From Kitagawia praeruptora (Eukaryota > Streptophyta > Magnoliopsida > Apiales > Apiaceae), in contig CM075346.1 in the NCBI GenBank assembly GCA_037693485.1, forward strand, positions 97,322,501 through 97,386,500: a stretch of DNA of 64,000 bases, in the 5' to 3' direction. How positions within the stretch are numbered: the stretch's first letter is position 1; each line of letters begins with the position of its first letter. Under the pieces are notes generated by a model. That model saw only the letters and a program-made list of their open reading frames with translations, was not told the DNA's origin and did not search any database. Shown in pieces: positions 52,809 through 64,000 of this stretch. The position numbers and the translations under genes are program-made.

Positions 52809-54280
52809 TGGTAGTATTTTTGTGTGTTCGTTCTCAGGGAAGGACTGAATGTAATATCAAGTTCAAGTTTCTTATCTCTCACAATTTAGAAGTGTAGAAG
52901 AATGATTGGTTTGTTTATTAACTAAATTAACCAAGAACTAATTATAAGCACTAAGATTTGATTTTAAACTGAGATTCAAATATATGGGAAAACAATCTAA
53001 GAACTGGAGTTCTTCACTTGGTCTCAATACATGCTCAATATTAATGTGATATCTGTGTTCCTACCTTGCTGAAAACAATTCTTCTAAAGTTATACTGTAC
53101 CCTCCCAGGTTACAATATAGTGCCTACAGCTACACCCTAATTGTCACTCCCGTGATACAATCAAAGTATATCTATAAACTGTTAAGTACCAAGAATTATA
53201 TGTCTCACAATTCTCCTATTAATCTCCCGATCTAATATTCAAATTATGTCTGTTAAATCATGTACTAAGATTGCAACTTCTCTCCCAAGCTTATTACAAT
53301 CCCTAGAATACAATCAAAGGTTCATGACTCCCCTAATTGTGTTAAGATCTCATTAACAGATCAGCAAAGCAGAAAATCACATAATCAAGCATGCATGAAT
53401 ACCAAGGAATACTACCCAATCCTCAGATTAGAGAATTAGTTACACATAATTACTGAATAAAACAAAACAATAATATTGAATGAAAACATGATATTAAAAA
53501 TATGGAGTTTAGATATTACACGTTTTGAAAATTGAATAAAGCTTGGATAGAACACCTTCAATCCTTGCTCCTTCTCTTCTCTCCAATAGGTTATGAATTC
53601 TCTCTAAAATAATACCCTAGATGTGTTTATATAGGCTCTACAAGTCTTGCCCAGCAAGAAAATACCAAAACAGAATTATAATAGAATTTCTGCAAAATAC
53701 GTTTCCTAAACTGATTCTGTTTTTAAGGAAAATTCGTAGCTGACTTTTCTTCAGATATTCTGGAACGTTCCAATCGTAATTGGACCTCTGGACCACTTTA
53801 GAATGATAGAGAATCTCGTTATCTTCGCGTGGACTGCTTACGGGCCTCAAACGGAGTTGTAGAACTCAAGATATGGCCAAAATAGTAAAAACTGTAATTT
53901 TTCAGCACCGCGTGCGTGCAACCTGCGCCCAACAGTCTGTTCTTCGCGCAGATTGCTTCTACCCGGCGCAATTTGCTCTTGGGAATCCTATCCCAAGTTG
54001 TAGAAAATCTCCCAGGCTTCGCGTGGGCAGTAAGATCGCTGAAAACGGACTTCTAGAACTCCATATATGGCCAAAACAGTATAAGCTGCGCAGCCTTCCC
54101 GGAAAATCCGAATTTTAATCAATTAAATCTCCAAAAACGATAGAAGCATCAACTTTAATCAACATTCTCGTAAATCTGCACAACTAAGCAAAACACATCA
54201 AAACTACAACAACTTGAGTCCAAAGCAATCAATTTAAGCCGAACGGAGGCATTCCAAGTGGATATAAAATCCACTTATCA
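52809..54280 (-). repeat. 5' LTR of the nested element
   Basis: Starts TGGTAG on the plus strand (the copy at 48682 reads TGTTAGTAG, so the exact inner boundary is uncertain by about 3 bp) and ends CCACTTATCA at 54280, before GACAC. Confidence 0.9.
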
Positions 54281-54285
54281 GACAC

Positions 54286-56195
54286 TTTGAGAAGAATCAG
54301 ATTCTGCACTCTCTTCACCTTCAACTTCAACATTGGCATCTGCAACTGAATCTGTGATATGCACCTCAACATTCTCTGCAACATTGTCCACAGTTTCTAG
54401 AACAGGCTCAGCTGTATGCATTTCAACATTCTCTGCAACAATCTCGACAGTCTCATACATTCTCAGCAACAACAGATGGCTCTGCAGTCTCAACAACCAT
54501 ATCTAAAGACTCTGCAGTATGAACCTCAGAATTTGCAACAATAGTCTCTACTGTATTCTCTGTAGCCTTATCAGAAACAGGCTCTGCAGGTTGTGCTGGA
54601 ATATCAACAGACTTTGCAAGTTGAACAACTGTATCCAGAGGATCAGAGATTACATCCTTGGGTATCTGCTCAACTTCTTCACCTTGTTCAACAGTGTGGT
54701 GAGCATCAGATAATATTTCAGTATGGGTAGCTACTATTTCATCAAGTACTACAGTAGCTTGATCTGCTACACCAGTTTCACCATAATAATTAACAGCAAA
54801 AGAAGAAGTAGGAACATCAACAGGAGCAGAGAATGGCATGACAGTGTCAAGAAAATCATCCAATGTAGGAAAGCCATCTTTGTTATCCTCATCTACTTGA
54901 ATATTGGCAGGTGGTTGCACAGCTTCTTCTGCAGCATTTAGCCCAACATTCATCTCAACAGAAGGTATCTCTGTAGGAATTACCTCTGGAGCTTCAATAT
55001 TCATCTCTTCATCAGAGTCAGAGATTACCAACTTCCTTCTCTTATATGTCTGCACCTCAACTTCTACCTCTTCTTCAGCAGAGGTTGACTCTTCATCAAT
55101 ATCAATAACTGAGGGTTATGGAGACCTATTTGCTCTCTCATTTTTCTCTTTTTTGGCCCTCTTAGCTCTTATAGAGCTATGCCTGGAATTATGAGCAGGA
55201 TGCTTGGTTCTACCTCCTCTCTTTGGTTTAGATGGTTGTTGGTCAGGTTGAGGTTGAATGGAAGGTTGAGATGGTTGAGGTTCAGTGTTTGGTGTAATAT
55301 CAGGTTGAGTGGATGAAGGTCTAGGCTATGTTTCAGTTGGAATGGGTGCAGGGATTGAAGTTTGATCAATGTTTAGAGAAGGTTGCTCAGGCTGTGGAGG
55401 TTCTTGTGGTTGATTTATAAAATTTTGTAAAGCAAGAGGAAAAACCAACTCAGGCACATCCTTGATGGCATCCTTGTTTGTCAAATCAGAGAAAATTCTT
55501 TTGTTGACTTTGAAGGGTTGAATTATATCATCCTCAGCAATTGCAACATTAGGAACACAAGCAGTAAATAGAATTTGACAAAATCTAGCAAAATACACAG
55601 TTGTAGATGCTGACAACCTATCACCTAAGTTCATTAACACAAGTCTTCCAAAATCGAAATTACTACCATAGAGAAGAGAATACCCGAATTGGAGACTGTC
55701 AGTAGGAATTGCATCCCAGTTGGTGACTTTGTTCCCAAAATCCCTTGTGATACAGTCGAAGAAGAAACTCCATTCTTTTCTCAACTGTGGCCTTTTCACT
55801 GACCCAAGCTTGGCCAAAGATCCTGAGTATCCAATCTGCTACAACATCTCTCACATATTCTTTTCAGAAACAACACTATACAAAGTGTGAGTGTCAAACC
55901 CCATGGTTTCTCTGACTGTATCTGGAGTGATAACATAGTCAGTTTCCTCATAAGTGAAAATAATAGAGGGAGTCCCATTCTCTACACCATTATCATAAAC
56001 AGAGTTTTGCCAGAAAGAAGCAATTTGTGATGCAGACAGCGTATGAGGTTCAACCAAAACTTGACCAATCTCTGAATCTCTCAAGAAATTTTGCATCAAA
56101 TGAAACGCATCTAGGACGTTTTCATTGTTCAGTGGAGCTGCATAATTGTTAGAAACAAACAAGAGGCCAAGAGCAGTAAAAGGTTTGGTTGCCAT
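54286..56195 (-). pseudogene. Extra ORF of the Copia element, N-terminal part
   Basis: Starts at ATG 56193-56195 (MATKPFTALGLLFVSN). Open stretches 55851-56195, 55326-55817 and 54453-55055 share one frame and are separated by stops: TGA at 55851-55853, TAG a few codons later, TAG at 55326-55328, TAA near 55118. A 1-nt change near 54455-54465 then shifts the frame into the piece ending at the insertion. The frame continues across the GACAC duplication into 48676 and below, so this was one ORF of roughly 1240 codons before the insertion. The N-terminal 200 residues resemble a globular domain. The later part is P/Q-rich and then acidic. Function unknown; it occupies the env-like position of SIRE elements. 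Confidence 0.75.
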
Positions 56196-58218
56196 TAGAA
56201 CGATTTGAGAAGAAAATACGAAAGAAAATGATGTGAGTGAAAGGTGTTTGCTAAAATGCTCAACTGAAAAATATGAAGTAACTGAGTGGTTGTGTAAAAA
56301 GTAATTGTGAGTGGGTGTGAAAGTGTATGAGTGAATATGAATCGTGTATCTAAAAATGATTAGATATGTAATGAAAATTTAAACTCAAACGTTTTACCAT
56401 TAATACACGCAACCAGTTACCATGTGTAGTGGGACACGCTCCTTGAGAAATGTGTGAGTGGGACACGTGGCACATAATTAGCGGAACAGCTTTGCATGCT
56501 CAGTAAATATATCAATAATTACTGTTACTTTCTCTCTCCCATTACCATCACACTTTAACACTTTGACACTCATTAACAACTGTCAAAACTATTTTTACCC
56601 CATATTTGAAATCATCTGAAATAAAATATACATTAGAGTATTAGACAAAATCCATCAGCGTTTGTCAATTCTCCAACTTCATTACTGTAACCCTTTTAAA
56701 AACTGCACAGATGTGAATTTTTTGTGTGTGGATTGCAGAGTTTACTAATCCAATTTTTAGAGCATCTAATATTTCATAAAATCCATTAAAGTAAATCAGT
56801 AAACACTGGATGCACAAACTCTCATAGTAAACACTGAATATATGATGAATGCTAAACTCTGTAGTAACTTATATACAGAACTCTGAATTAACCTATTCCC
56901 CTTGATGTCCATGATAATCCAAGTAAGCACACACACTCTATAGACAAAAAGATCAAGAAATAGATATCAATGCCGCATTAAGTGAGTAACATGCCATGGA
57001 TATAAGAACTCACAGATCTCTCAAATCACACAAGTGTTTAGGTGAAGTGTTTACCCTCAAGTTCAATCAATAAAATCATGTGCTACCTTATGCTTGGTTG
57101 TCCACCAAATCTCCACTACTTTGAATACATGTATGCACAAATCAAAAGGACTTTGTTCAAGGTTGTAATGTGGTTAGAAAAAAACAGGTGAAAAGAAAAA
57201 GAAAAAAAATCAGCAAATGGCTAACTGAACAATTTAATAGAGCAAAATGTCCAGTTGTACTGCAAGGACAAATCTGTACATGATAATCAGTATATATACA
57301 TTTTTTTATATATATTTCCATCAAATGAACCCTCCTTTACATAGAAATTCCCAACTGTTTGCTCACCAATCTCCAAATGAATCAGACTGCTCTACTAGTA
57401 ACTCAAGAGTTTAGAGTGGTAAAAAAATGGTTAAAAGGCTCAAAGGGGTTCACTAAGGATTTAATTTATTGGTAGTGTTTGGATAAATGTGGTTAATCCT
57501 AGTGCCTTTATCATTTTCATGCATACACATATTATGCAGTCTCAAAATGGTTTAAAACAAGTTCTAAAGCAACATACTCACTGATGAACAACACACAGCA
57601 ATAAAAATCGATTGATATAAAATGTATCAATCACTATTTGGCTCAAGATCTCATAGGGTGTAAGCATGCTTCAGTACTCACCAAAATTAACAAAGATACA
57701 TCTCAAGTTTATAAATTTTCACAAGCACAAACAAGGAATCATCAAGTACCATGTGAATTTCTTTGGGAACAGAGTATCACTAACAGAGTTTAGGAGTCAT
57801 CAACATCAGAAATTATTCATGAGAGTCAACACACACAATGTTCACATACTCAGAGTTCAGGATAAATAATCTAAGAGATGCTATAAATATGAACAGTATC
57901 ATGCTTGTGTTAATTTTCTGCACAATCTAAGATTAAATCACAAATAACTTAGAAAGAGTCATGATTAGTAACTGAGAATCATGCTTCATAAATTTTCTTC
58001 ATTGGTGTTCATCTCAGACAATAACATTATCAGAGTTAATCAGAGTTTATCTAGCATGTTAACAGTGATTGACTGACAAAACATGCTAACAGAGTTTGAC
58101 AGACTACGAACAGAGTTTACATAGCAGAGTTTAAAAACTGAGTTCACATAACATTTCACACATCACAGAAACATAAGTAATGCATTACATAAGTGAAATT
58201 TGAGTCTAACCAATATCT
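56196..58218. other. Spacer between pol and the extra ORF
   Basis: No credible ORF. AT-rich, with a TATATATA stretch near 57290-57318 and several CAGAGTTT motifs (58025-58140). It could hold a subgenomic promoter or splice signals for the extra ORF, but none is demonstrable by eye. Confidence 0.5.
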
Positions 58219-58863
58219 CTAGTCAAAACCAGAGACCATTCCAAGTTCATTTACCAGACTTGTAAATATAGCTTCACTCAATGGCTTGGTGAAGATATCT
58301 GCAAGCTGTTGGTCAGTAGACACAAAATGAAGCTCAATGTTTCCTTCCTCTACATGCTCTCTGATAAAGTGATACCTTATGCTGATGTGCTTTGTCATTG
58401 AATGTTGTACTGGATTACCTGTCATAGCAATAGCACTTTGATTATCGCAGTAAATAGGAATCTTACTGTACCTTAATCCATAATCCAGCAATTGATTCTT
58501 CATCCATAGAATCTGTGCACAACAGTTACCAGCAGCAATATATTCTGCCTCAGCTGTAGATGTAGAAATTGATTTCTGTTTCTTATTGTACCAAGAAACC
58601 AGTCTTTCACCCAGAAATTGACAACTTCCACTTGTGCTTTTTCTATCTATCTTACAGCCTGCAAAGTCTGCATCAGAGCAACCAAGAAGCTTGAAATCTG
58701 ACTCTCCGGGATACCACAGACCTAAAGTAATGGTGCCCTTGAGATATTTAATGATTCTTTTCACAGCTGTGAGATGTGGTTCTTTGGGATCAGCCTGAAA
58801 CCTTGCACAGAGACAGGTTGCATACATGATATCAGGTCTTTTTGCTATCAGATAAAGAAGAGA
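58219..58863 (-). pseudogene. Copia RNase H region
   Basis: In frame with the reverse transcriptase piece and separated from it only by TGA at 58864-58866. Contains the Copia RNase H landmarks GCSDADFAGCKIDRKSTSG, STSTAEAEYIA, the catalytic Asp in YCDNQSAIAM, and ADIFTKPL at the end of pol. The final stop is at 58219-58221. Confidence 0.92.
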
Positions 58864-59688
58864 TCATATCATTCCTCTATAGTTTGTCATATCTACTGAT
58901 GCTCCTGTATCTTTATCCAACTTAGTTGCTGTTGCCATGGGAGTTGATGTAGATGAGCAGTCAAGCATACCAAATTTCTTGAGAAGATTTCTGGTATATT
59001 TTGCTTGATTTATAAAGATTTCATCATCTGTTTGCTTCACCTGTAGGCCTAGAAAATAACTAAGCTCTCCCATCATACTCATTTGATACCTGGACTGCAT
59101 TAGCTTGGCAAACTTTGTACAGAGTTTATCATTAGTAGACCCAAAAATTATGTCATCAACATATATTTGAACCAGAAGCATGTCACTACCAGATTTAAAG
59201 TAAAACAGAGTTTTATCAATTGTACCTCTGTGAAACCCACTTTCTAGAAGAAATTGAGCTAGTGTTTTATACCATGCTCTTGGTGCCTGGTTAAGTCCAT
59301 AGAGTTCTTTATCCAGCCTGTAGACATAATCTGGATATTTGGGGTCCACAAATCCTGGTGGTTGTTCAACAAACACTTCTTCTTCAAGTTTCCCATTCAG
59401 AAAGGCACTTTTCACATCCATCTGAAATACCTTGAATTTCTTATGAGAGGCATATGCTAGAAACATCTTTATTGCCTCCAACCTTGCAACTGGAGCAAAA
59501 GTCTCATCATAATCTATTCCTTCCTGTTGTGAATAGCCTTTTGCCACAAGTTTGGCCTTGTTTCTTGTAACAACCCCCTCACTATCAGTTTTATTTCTGA
59601 AAACCCACTTAGTACCCACAACAGACCTATTCTTTGGTCTTGGTACAAGGGTCAAAACTTTATTTCTTTCAAATTCATTCAACTCCTC
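58864..59688 (-). pseudogene. Copia reverse transcriptase region
   Basis: Contains VFQMDVKSAFLNG, LYGLNQAPRAWY and the catalytic YVDDIIFGSTN. It is bounded by TAG at 59689-59691 (in frame with the upstream linker) and TGA at 58864-58866. The Lys of the usual LYGLKQAPRAW motif is Asn here. Confidence 0.92.
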
Positions 59689-60413
59689 CTACATTGATGT
59701 TATCCAGTCAGCATCTTGAAGAGCTTCTTCTACCTTCTTTGGCTCAGTTTGTGACAAGAATGCATGAAACAGACATTCATTTGTTGTTGCACTTCTTGTC
59801 CTTACTCTTGCATCTGGATCACCAATAATCAAATCAGGTGTGTGAGATTTTGTCCATTTCCTAGCTGAAGGTAAATGACTTCTCTCAGTGTTTGATCCTC
59901 CCCCTTGATCCATGTTCTCCTGATTTTCTTGTTGCCTTTCTTCATTCTCTGAGACTCCCCCTGAATGTGACTGCTCAGAGTTTGAACTATCAGAATTTGG
60001 ACTTTCAGAGTTTGAGTCATCAGAGTTTGATCCAGATTTTTCAGCTGACTCATTATCAGAATTTGAGTCATTACTTTGAAGTGATTCTTCATGCTCCCCC
60101 TCAACTAGTTCTCCCCTAGTATATGGCTGAGAAGTTTCTTCAGTATTTGTAGAGATTCAGATTTTAGCTCAACAGAGTTTGTCAGTTCAGCCTCATCAGA
60201 GTTTACTTCATCAGAGAATAATTCTTCATTTTCAAAGTGCAGTTGATCATGTTCATCTACATCTTCAAATCCAGTTATTTTATTGTCATCAAATGACACA
60301 TGAATAGACTCCATGACCACCTTGGTTCTCAGATTATAAACTCTGAATGTCTTAGTTGATAGTGGATAGCCAACAAAAATTCATTCATCTGCTTTTAATT
60401 CAAATTTTGTCAA
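59689..60413 (-). pseudogene. Linker between integrase and reverse transcriptase, broken
   Basis: Low-complexity S/N/E/D-rich linker coded by repeated AAACTCTGA-type DNA. It has TAG at 60414-60416, TGA at 60381-60383, and a 1-nt frame change at about 60150-60165. A piece in the later frame runs to TAG at 59689. Confidence 0.75.
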
Positions 60414-61523
60414 CTATTCTGGATGAGTCTTCAGCACAAAGCACTTGCACCCAAAAATATGAAAATATTTCAGGTTTGACTTCTTTTCCCTCACCATTTC
60501 ATATGGTGTTTTTCCATGCTTGTTGATCAGAGTGGCATTCTGAGTAAAACATGCAGTTTGAACAGCTTCTGCCCAGAAATAGGTTGGCAATTTTGCTTCA
60601 TCAAGCATAGTTCTGGCTACTTCTATCAAGGCTATGTTCTTTCTTTCAACTACACCATTTTGCTGTGGTGTACCAGGTGCAAAAAACTCTTGCTTCACTC
60701 CTCTGTTTTTGCAGAATTCTTCCATAGTTGCATTTCTGAATTCAGTTCCATTATCACTTCTGATAATCTTGACTTTGTGTTTTGATCCTTTGTCCAGAAG
60801 CTTTACATGCTCCATCAGAGTTAATGCAGTTTCATCCTTCTTTGTTAGAAAATACACCCATGTATATCTGGTGTGTTCATTTACTGGTCCAAAAAGATCA
60901 ATATATATATGTAGAAGATGATAAGGATCAACAATTGAAGATTCAGTCTTGCTCTTGAAAGATGACTTCCTTTGTTTGGCCTTTTGACAGGAATCACATA
61001 GGCCATCAACATTTAATAATGATTTTGGGAGCCCTCTAACAAGATTTTTTCTAATCAGCTCATTAATGTTGTTCAGATTCAAATGAGAAAGTTTCTTATG
61101 CCACTTCCAACTCTCTTCACTGGACATTCTTGTTGACAGACACACTGCTTTGCCATCAGAGTTTGTTGACAACTTTATTTCATAGATGTTATTGTGCCTG
61201 TTTCCAACTAGAACAACCTTTCCTGTAGATTTATTGATGATTTCACAATATTCATGCTGAAAATCTACATGATATCCTCTATCACAGATTTGACTAACAG
61301 ATAGAAGATCATGCTTGAGTCCTGGAACCAGAGCTACATTTGTAATGATGACACTTCCAAGATTGATATTGTCATATCCCAGAGTATGTCCTATGTTGCC
61401 ATCTCCATAGGAAACCTTTGGGCCAACCTTCTCCACATACTCTGATAGCAGGGCTTTATTTCCTGTCATGTGTCCTGAACATCCACTATCCACGACTAGG
61501 GTACTCTCCCTGATGCCCTGCAA
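60414..61523 (-). pseudogene. Copia protease and integrase region
   Basis: Begins in frame after the gag stop. Protease motif VVDSGCSGHMTG (Asp-Ser-Gly). Integrase has an HHCC finger (WHKKLSHLNLNN...CDSCQKAKQRK) and a D,D,E core (IDLFGPV, IIRSDNGTEF, PQQNGVVERKN). Two extra codons (Tyr-Ile, from a TA run at about 60899-60909) precede the first catalytic Asp. Confidence 0.92.
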
Positions 61524-63785
61524 TCACAAACATTTAATGAAGATTAGTTTTAAGGATCTAGACTTGCTTGGATCCTTTGGCTTTCTTAAATTTGTTAGCT
61601 TTTGTAGCGAATTCACATTATCAGAGTTTAAGCTAACACTTTCAGAGTTTACACTTGCATAATTAACCTTCACCCATTTCAAATTGGGCTTGGGTTCATA
61701 GTAATTATGATAAATAGCATGATAATCTCTGCAAGTATAAATAGAATGCCAAGTACTTCCACAATGTTTGCATAATGTCTGTGGTCTAGTTCTAACATTA
61801 ACTTTCTTTACTTCAGACTTAGAAGGTAAAGAATTAATGTTTTTGTTCTTCCTGCAAAAACTAGCAAGATGGTTAGTGCTACCACAGTTATGACATGTCT
61901 TTCTTGGAACAAAAGTAACAAGCATTGGATAATTACCCTGAGAAATGCCTACTTTACCATTCCTATTCTTTCTAGACACTTTCTGTTTCTTAACAGATTT
62001 TAACTCCTTAAGCTTATGCTTGAGTTGTTTATCTGTCATTAAACCAATATTAACCTGTTTAACACTAGTTTCTACTGGTTCTCTCTTAACAATTCCTTTT
62101 TCAGCTTCAGACTTAGATTCATTCACTCCGTGAACAAATTTTGTAGTAGGAAGATGAGTTCTCATTTTGACTTGATTCTGAAATCTAAGTTCATCTCCCA
62201 CACAGTAACCTAAACCTACTGTGTCTGACTGAAAAACCTCATTAGTGTCTTTTCCAGAATGAGTCCATGTTTTAATTATGTGATTTGCCTTCTCCAACTC
62301 AGATTCTAGTTGCTTATATCTTCCTAGCAACTCCTGTTCAAGATAAACAGCATCATCTCTCTCTTTCTGAACTTGTTGCATGTTTTCAAGTTTTTCTTCA
62401 ACAATTTTATTTCTTTGTTTAAGTTCAAAATTCTCAGACTTTATTCTCTCATTCTCTAAAGTCTGATCCCTATAACTAATATGCAATGTCTTGAGATAAA
62501 TTCTCAATTCAGATATATTATCAGTATTATAAGCATAGGTAGTTAAGGGTACCTTGTTATTAGACTCCTCAGATCCATTCTCAATAGAAGCCATAAGAGC
62601 ATAGTTGACTTCCTCATCTGAGTCAGAAGTGTTTGCCCAATCTCTGCCTTTAGTGATGAGTGCCTTTTCAGTTTTACCCTTCTTGCACTCAGGAGCATAG
62701 TGACCCATCCCCTTACACTTGTAGCATTGACTCTCAGACTTATCCTTCTTCCCAGATTTAGTCTCCTTTCTCTCAGACTTCCTGTAACTCTTCCTGTCTG
62801 AAGTTGAATCTCTGGAGAACCTGTTTCCTTTTTTAAAGTTCTTGAAACCCATCTTCTTGAAAGTTTTCACCATCAAGACAGCCATTTTCCTCATTTCCTC
62901 TTCATCCTTAGAATCAGATGATTCATCAGTGTTTGAGTCAACATCAGAATCTGATGACTCACTCTCAGAATAAATAGCTAAAGCTTTTCCCTTAGCTTTC
63001 TTCCTTGATGTTTCCTTCTTCAAAGGTTTCTCTTCAACCTTAAGAGCAACAGACTTTGCCTTCTTGCTTGATCTCTTGTTTCTCTGTTCCAATTCCAGTT
63101 CATGAGTTTTGAATAACCCATAAATTTCATCAATCTCAGTATCAGCAAGATCATAATTATCTCTAATAGTGGTTGTTTTCACATCCCACTTTTCAGGTAG
63201 AGCAAGAAGAAACTTGAGATTTGAGTCTTCTAGATCATACTCTTTATTTACCAATGACAAATCATTGAGCAGTTTACAGAACCTGTCAAATGTTTCTGTC
63301 ATGGTTTCATCAGACTTTGCTTCAAAATGCTCATACTCCTGTGTGAGTATGTTCTTTCTATTCTTCTTGATAGCAGCAGTTCCTTGACATCTGACTTCAA
63401 GAGCATCCCAAATTTCTTTGGCAGTAGTGCAGTTAATCAACTTATTAGACATGACATTGTCTAAAGCACTATGAAGTAGATGCCTTACCTTTGCATCCTT
63501 AGCAATAGATGAATGATCTTCATGAGTCAGATCCTTCTTTTCCTTTGGGATTGTCTTAGCTTCTTGACCAGCAGTGGCAGCAGATAGCTTGGTAGGCTTA
63601 TGAGGACCTTCATAAATTCTGTCAAGATATTCTGGATCTGTAGCCTCCATAAACATAGTCATCTTCACCTTCCAGATAGCATAATCTGCTGGCCTCAGAA
63701 TAGGAACCCGAATAGTCTCATACCGACTCACAGTAGTAGGAGCCTTCTCAGAACCTAAACCTGTTGGAGGAGGAATCTCTGATAT
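61524..63785 (-). pseudogene. Copia gag region (about 753 codons)
   Basis: Gag with a Copia capsid region (IWKVKMTMF, TAKEIWDAL, LLALPEKWDVKTT) and a zinc knuckle CYKCKGMGHYAPEC. Two further Cys/His clusters follow: CHNCGSTNHLASFC and CKHCGSTWHSIYTC. No ATG precedes residue WKVKM. The codon at 63783-63785, where the conserved N-terminus appears to begin, is ATA, so the start codon may have been lost. The frame ends at TGA 61524-61526, directly followed in frame by the protease region. Confidence 0.88.
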
Positions 63786-63832
63786 GATTATAGTTTTGTG
63801 TGTGGATCTCAAACTGTATTGATTTACAGATT

Positions 63833-63845
63833 GGCTCTGATACCA
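63833..63845 (-). other. Primer-binding site of the Copia element, tRNA-iMet type
   Basis: The minus strand reads TGGTATCAGAGCC, three bases after the 5' LTR end. Confidence 0.93.
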
Positions 63846-63848
63846 CTT

Positions 63849-64000
63849 GTTAGGCCGAATACACAAATATAATCAAGATTTGTATGAGAGATTAACAAGA
63901 ACACAAGTTTAACAATTAAAAACTATTTGGAATTAATAATTCCTCTCTCAGTGATGTAAAATATCACAGAGAGCTGTTTAGGTTACAATGAATGAATAAT
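63849..64000 (-). repeat. 5' LTR of the Copia element (inner part)
   Basis: Matches 46182-46333 with about three substitutions. The rest lies beyond the window. Confidence 0.92.

Larger units (their letters stand above)
48682..54280 (-). mobile_element. Young non-autonomous LTR retrotransposon with a single unknown ORF (5.6 kb), minus orientation
   Basis: LTRs at 48682-50140 and about 52809-54280 show about four substitutions and one 14-bp-type indel (present at about 54114-54130, absent near 49993). GACAC is duplicated at both ends. The primer-binding site TTGGCGCCGCTGCCGGGG (minus) and the purine tract next to the left LTR fix the orientation. No gag-pol domains were found, so the element is non-autonomous (LARD-like). 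The primer site is of the type common in Athila/Tat-like gypsy elements, so a gypsy helper is likely but unproven. Confidence 0.9.
46182..64000 (-). mobile_element. SIRE/Maximus-like Copia retrotransposon, minus orientation, runs off the window
   Basis: The LTR at 46182-46706 is matched by 63849 to the window end, with about three differences in the first 152 bp (near 2%). On the minus strand the order is 5' LTR, tRNA-iMet primer site, gag, protease-integrase, reverse transcriptase, RNase H, a 2-kb spacer, a long extra ORF, a polypurine tract and the 3' LTR. This is the Copia domain order with the additional ORF of SIRE-type elements. All ORFs are disrupted, and the extra ORF is split by another retrotransposon (48682-54280). 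Confidence 0.9.

Overview
This is repeat-dense, AT-rich plant nuclear DNA, almost certainly from a eudicot. The grounds are LTR retrotransposons primed by tRNA-iMet, Copia elements with an extra ORF (SIRE/Maximus type), a Ty3/gypsy Tat element with an antisense ORF, CACTA, Mutator-like and Helitron-like ends, and one ABCG31-like (PDR) transporter ORF. I cannot name the species. Everything was read by eye; no database search was run.

Layout. 1-4411: a non-autonomous LTR element that carries only gag (TR-GAG type), inserted into the 3' part of a SIRE-like Copia element (4412-7959). 8490-9037: a hAT transposase remnant. 9574-11320: a non-autonomous CACTA element with a GAT target duplication. 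11631-13268: a minus-strand Helitron-like element holding tRNA-derived (SINE-like) units. 13612-19437: a chain of Helitron-like ends, interrupted by a 2.74-kb candidate solo LTR (15263-18002, TTACC duplication). 19885-20547: a foldback element. 20561-38032: a minus-strand Helitron-like backbone interrupted by a Mutator-like element (23732-37179, 9-bp duplication). That element is itself interrupted by a nearly intact Ty3/gypsy Tat element (24359-36979, ATACG duplication, 865-bp LTRs with one mismatch seen). A 24-nt U6 snRNA fragment with a 17-bp target duplication lies at 22684-22741.

38033-40155 is repetitive filler. 40516-44787 (minus) is an uninterrupted 1423-codon ABCG/PDR transporter ORF, the only host-type gene and a candidate retrocopy. 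A 302-bp Mutator-like MITE lies upstream of it. 46182-64000 (minus) is a SIRE-like Copia element running past the window edge. Its gag, pol and extra ORF are degraded by stops and frameshifts, and the extra ORF is split by a young 5.6-kb non-autonomous LTR element (48682-54280, GACAC duplication) with its own 317-aa ORF.

The most notable items are the Tat element's antisense, apparently spliced gene with its own promoter-like elements; that element's second polypurine tract and 31-bp palindromic tandem array; the gag-only element; the U6 retroposed fragment; and the intronless ABCG31-like ORF. Insertion order can be read from nesting and LTR divergence: the Tat element and the 48682-54280 element are the youngest, and the Copia hosts are older and dead.
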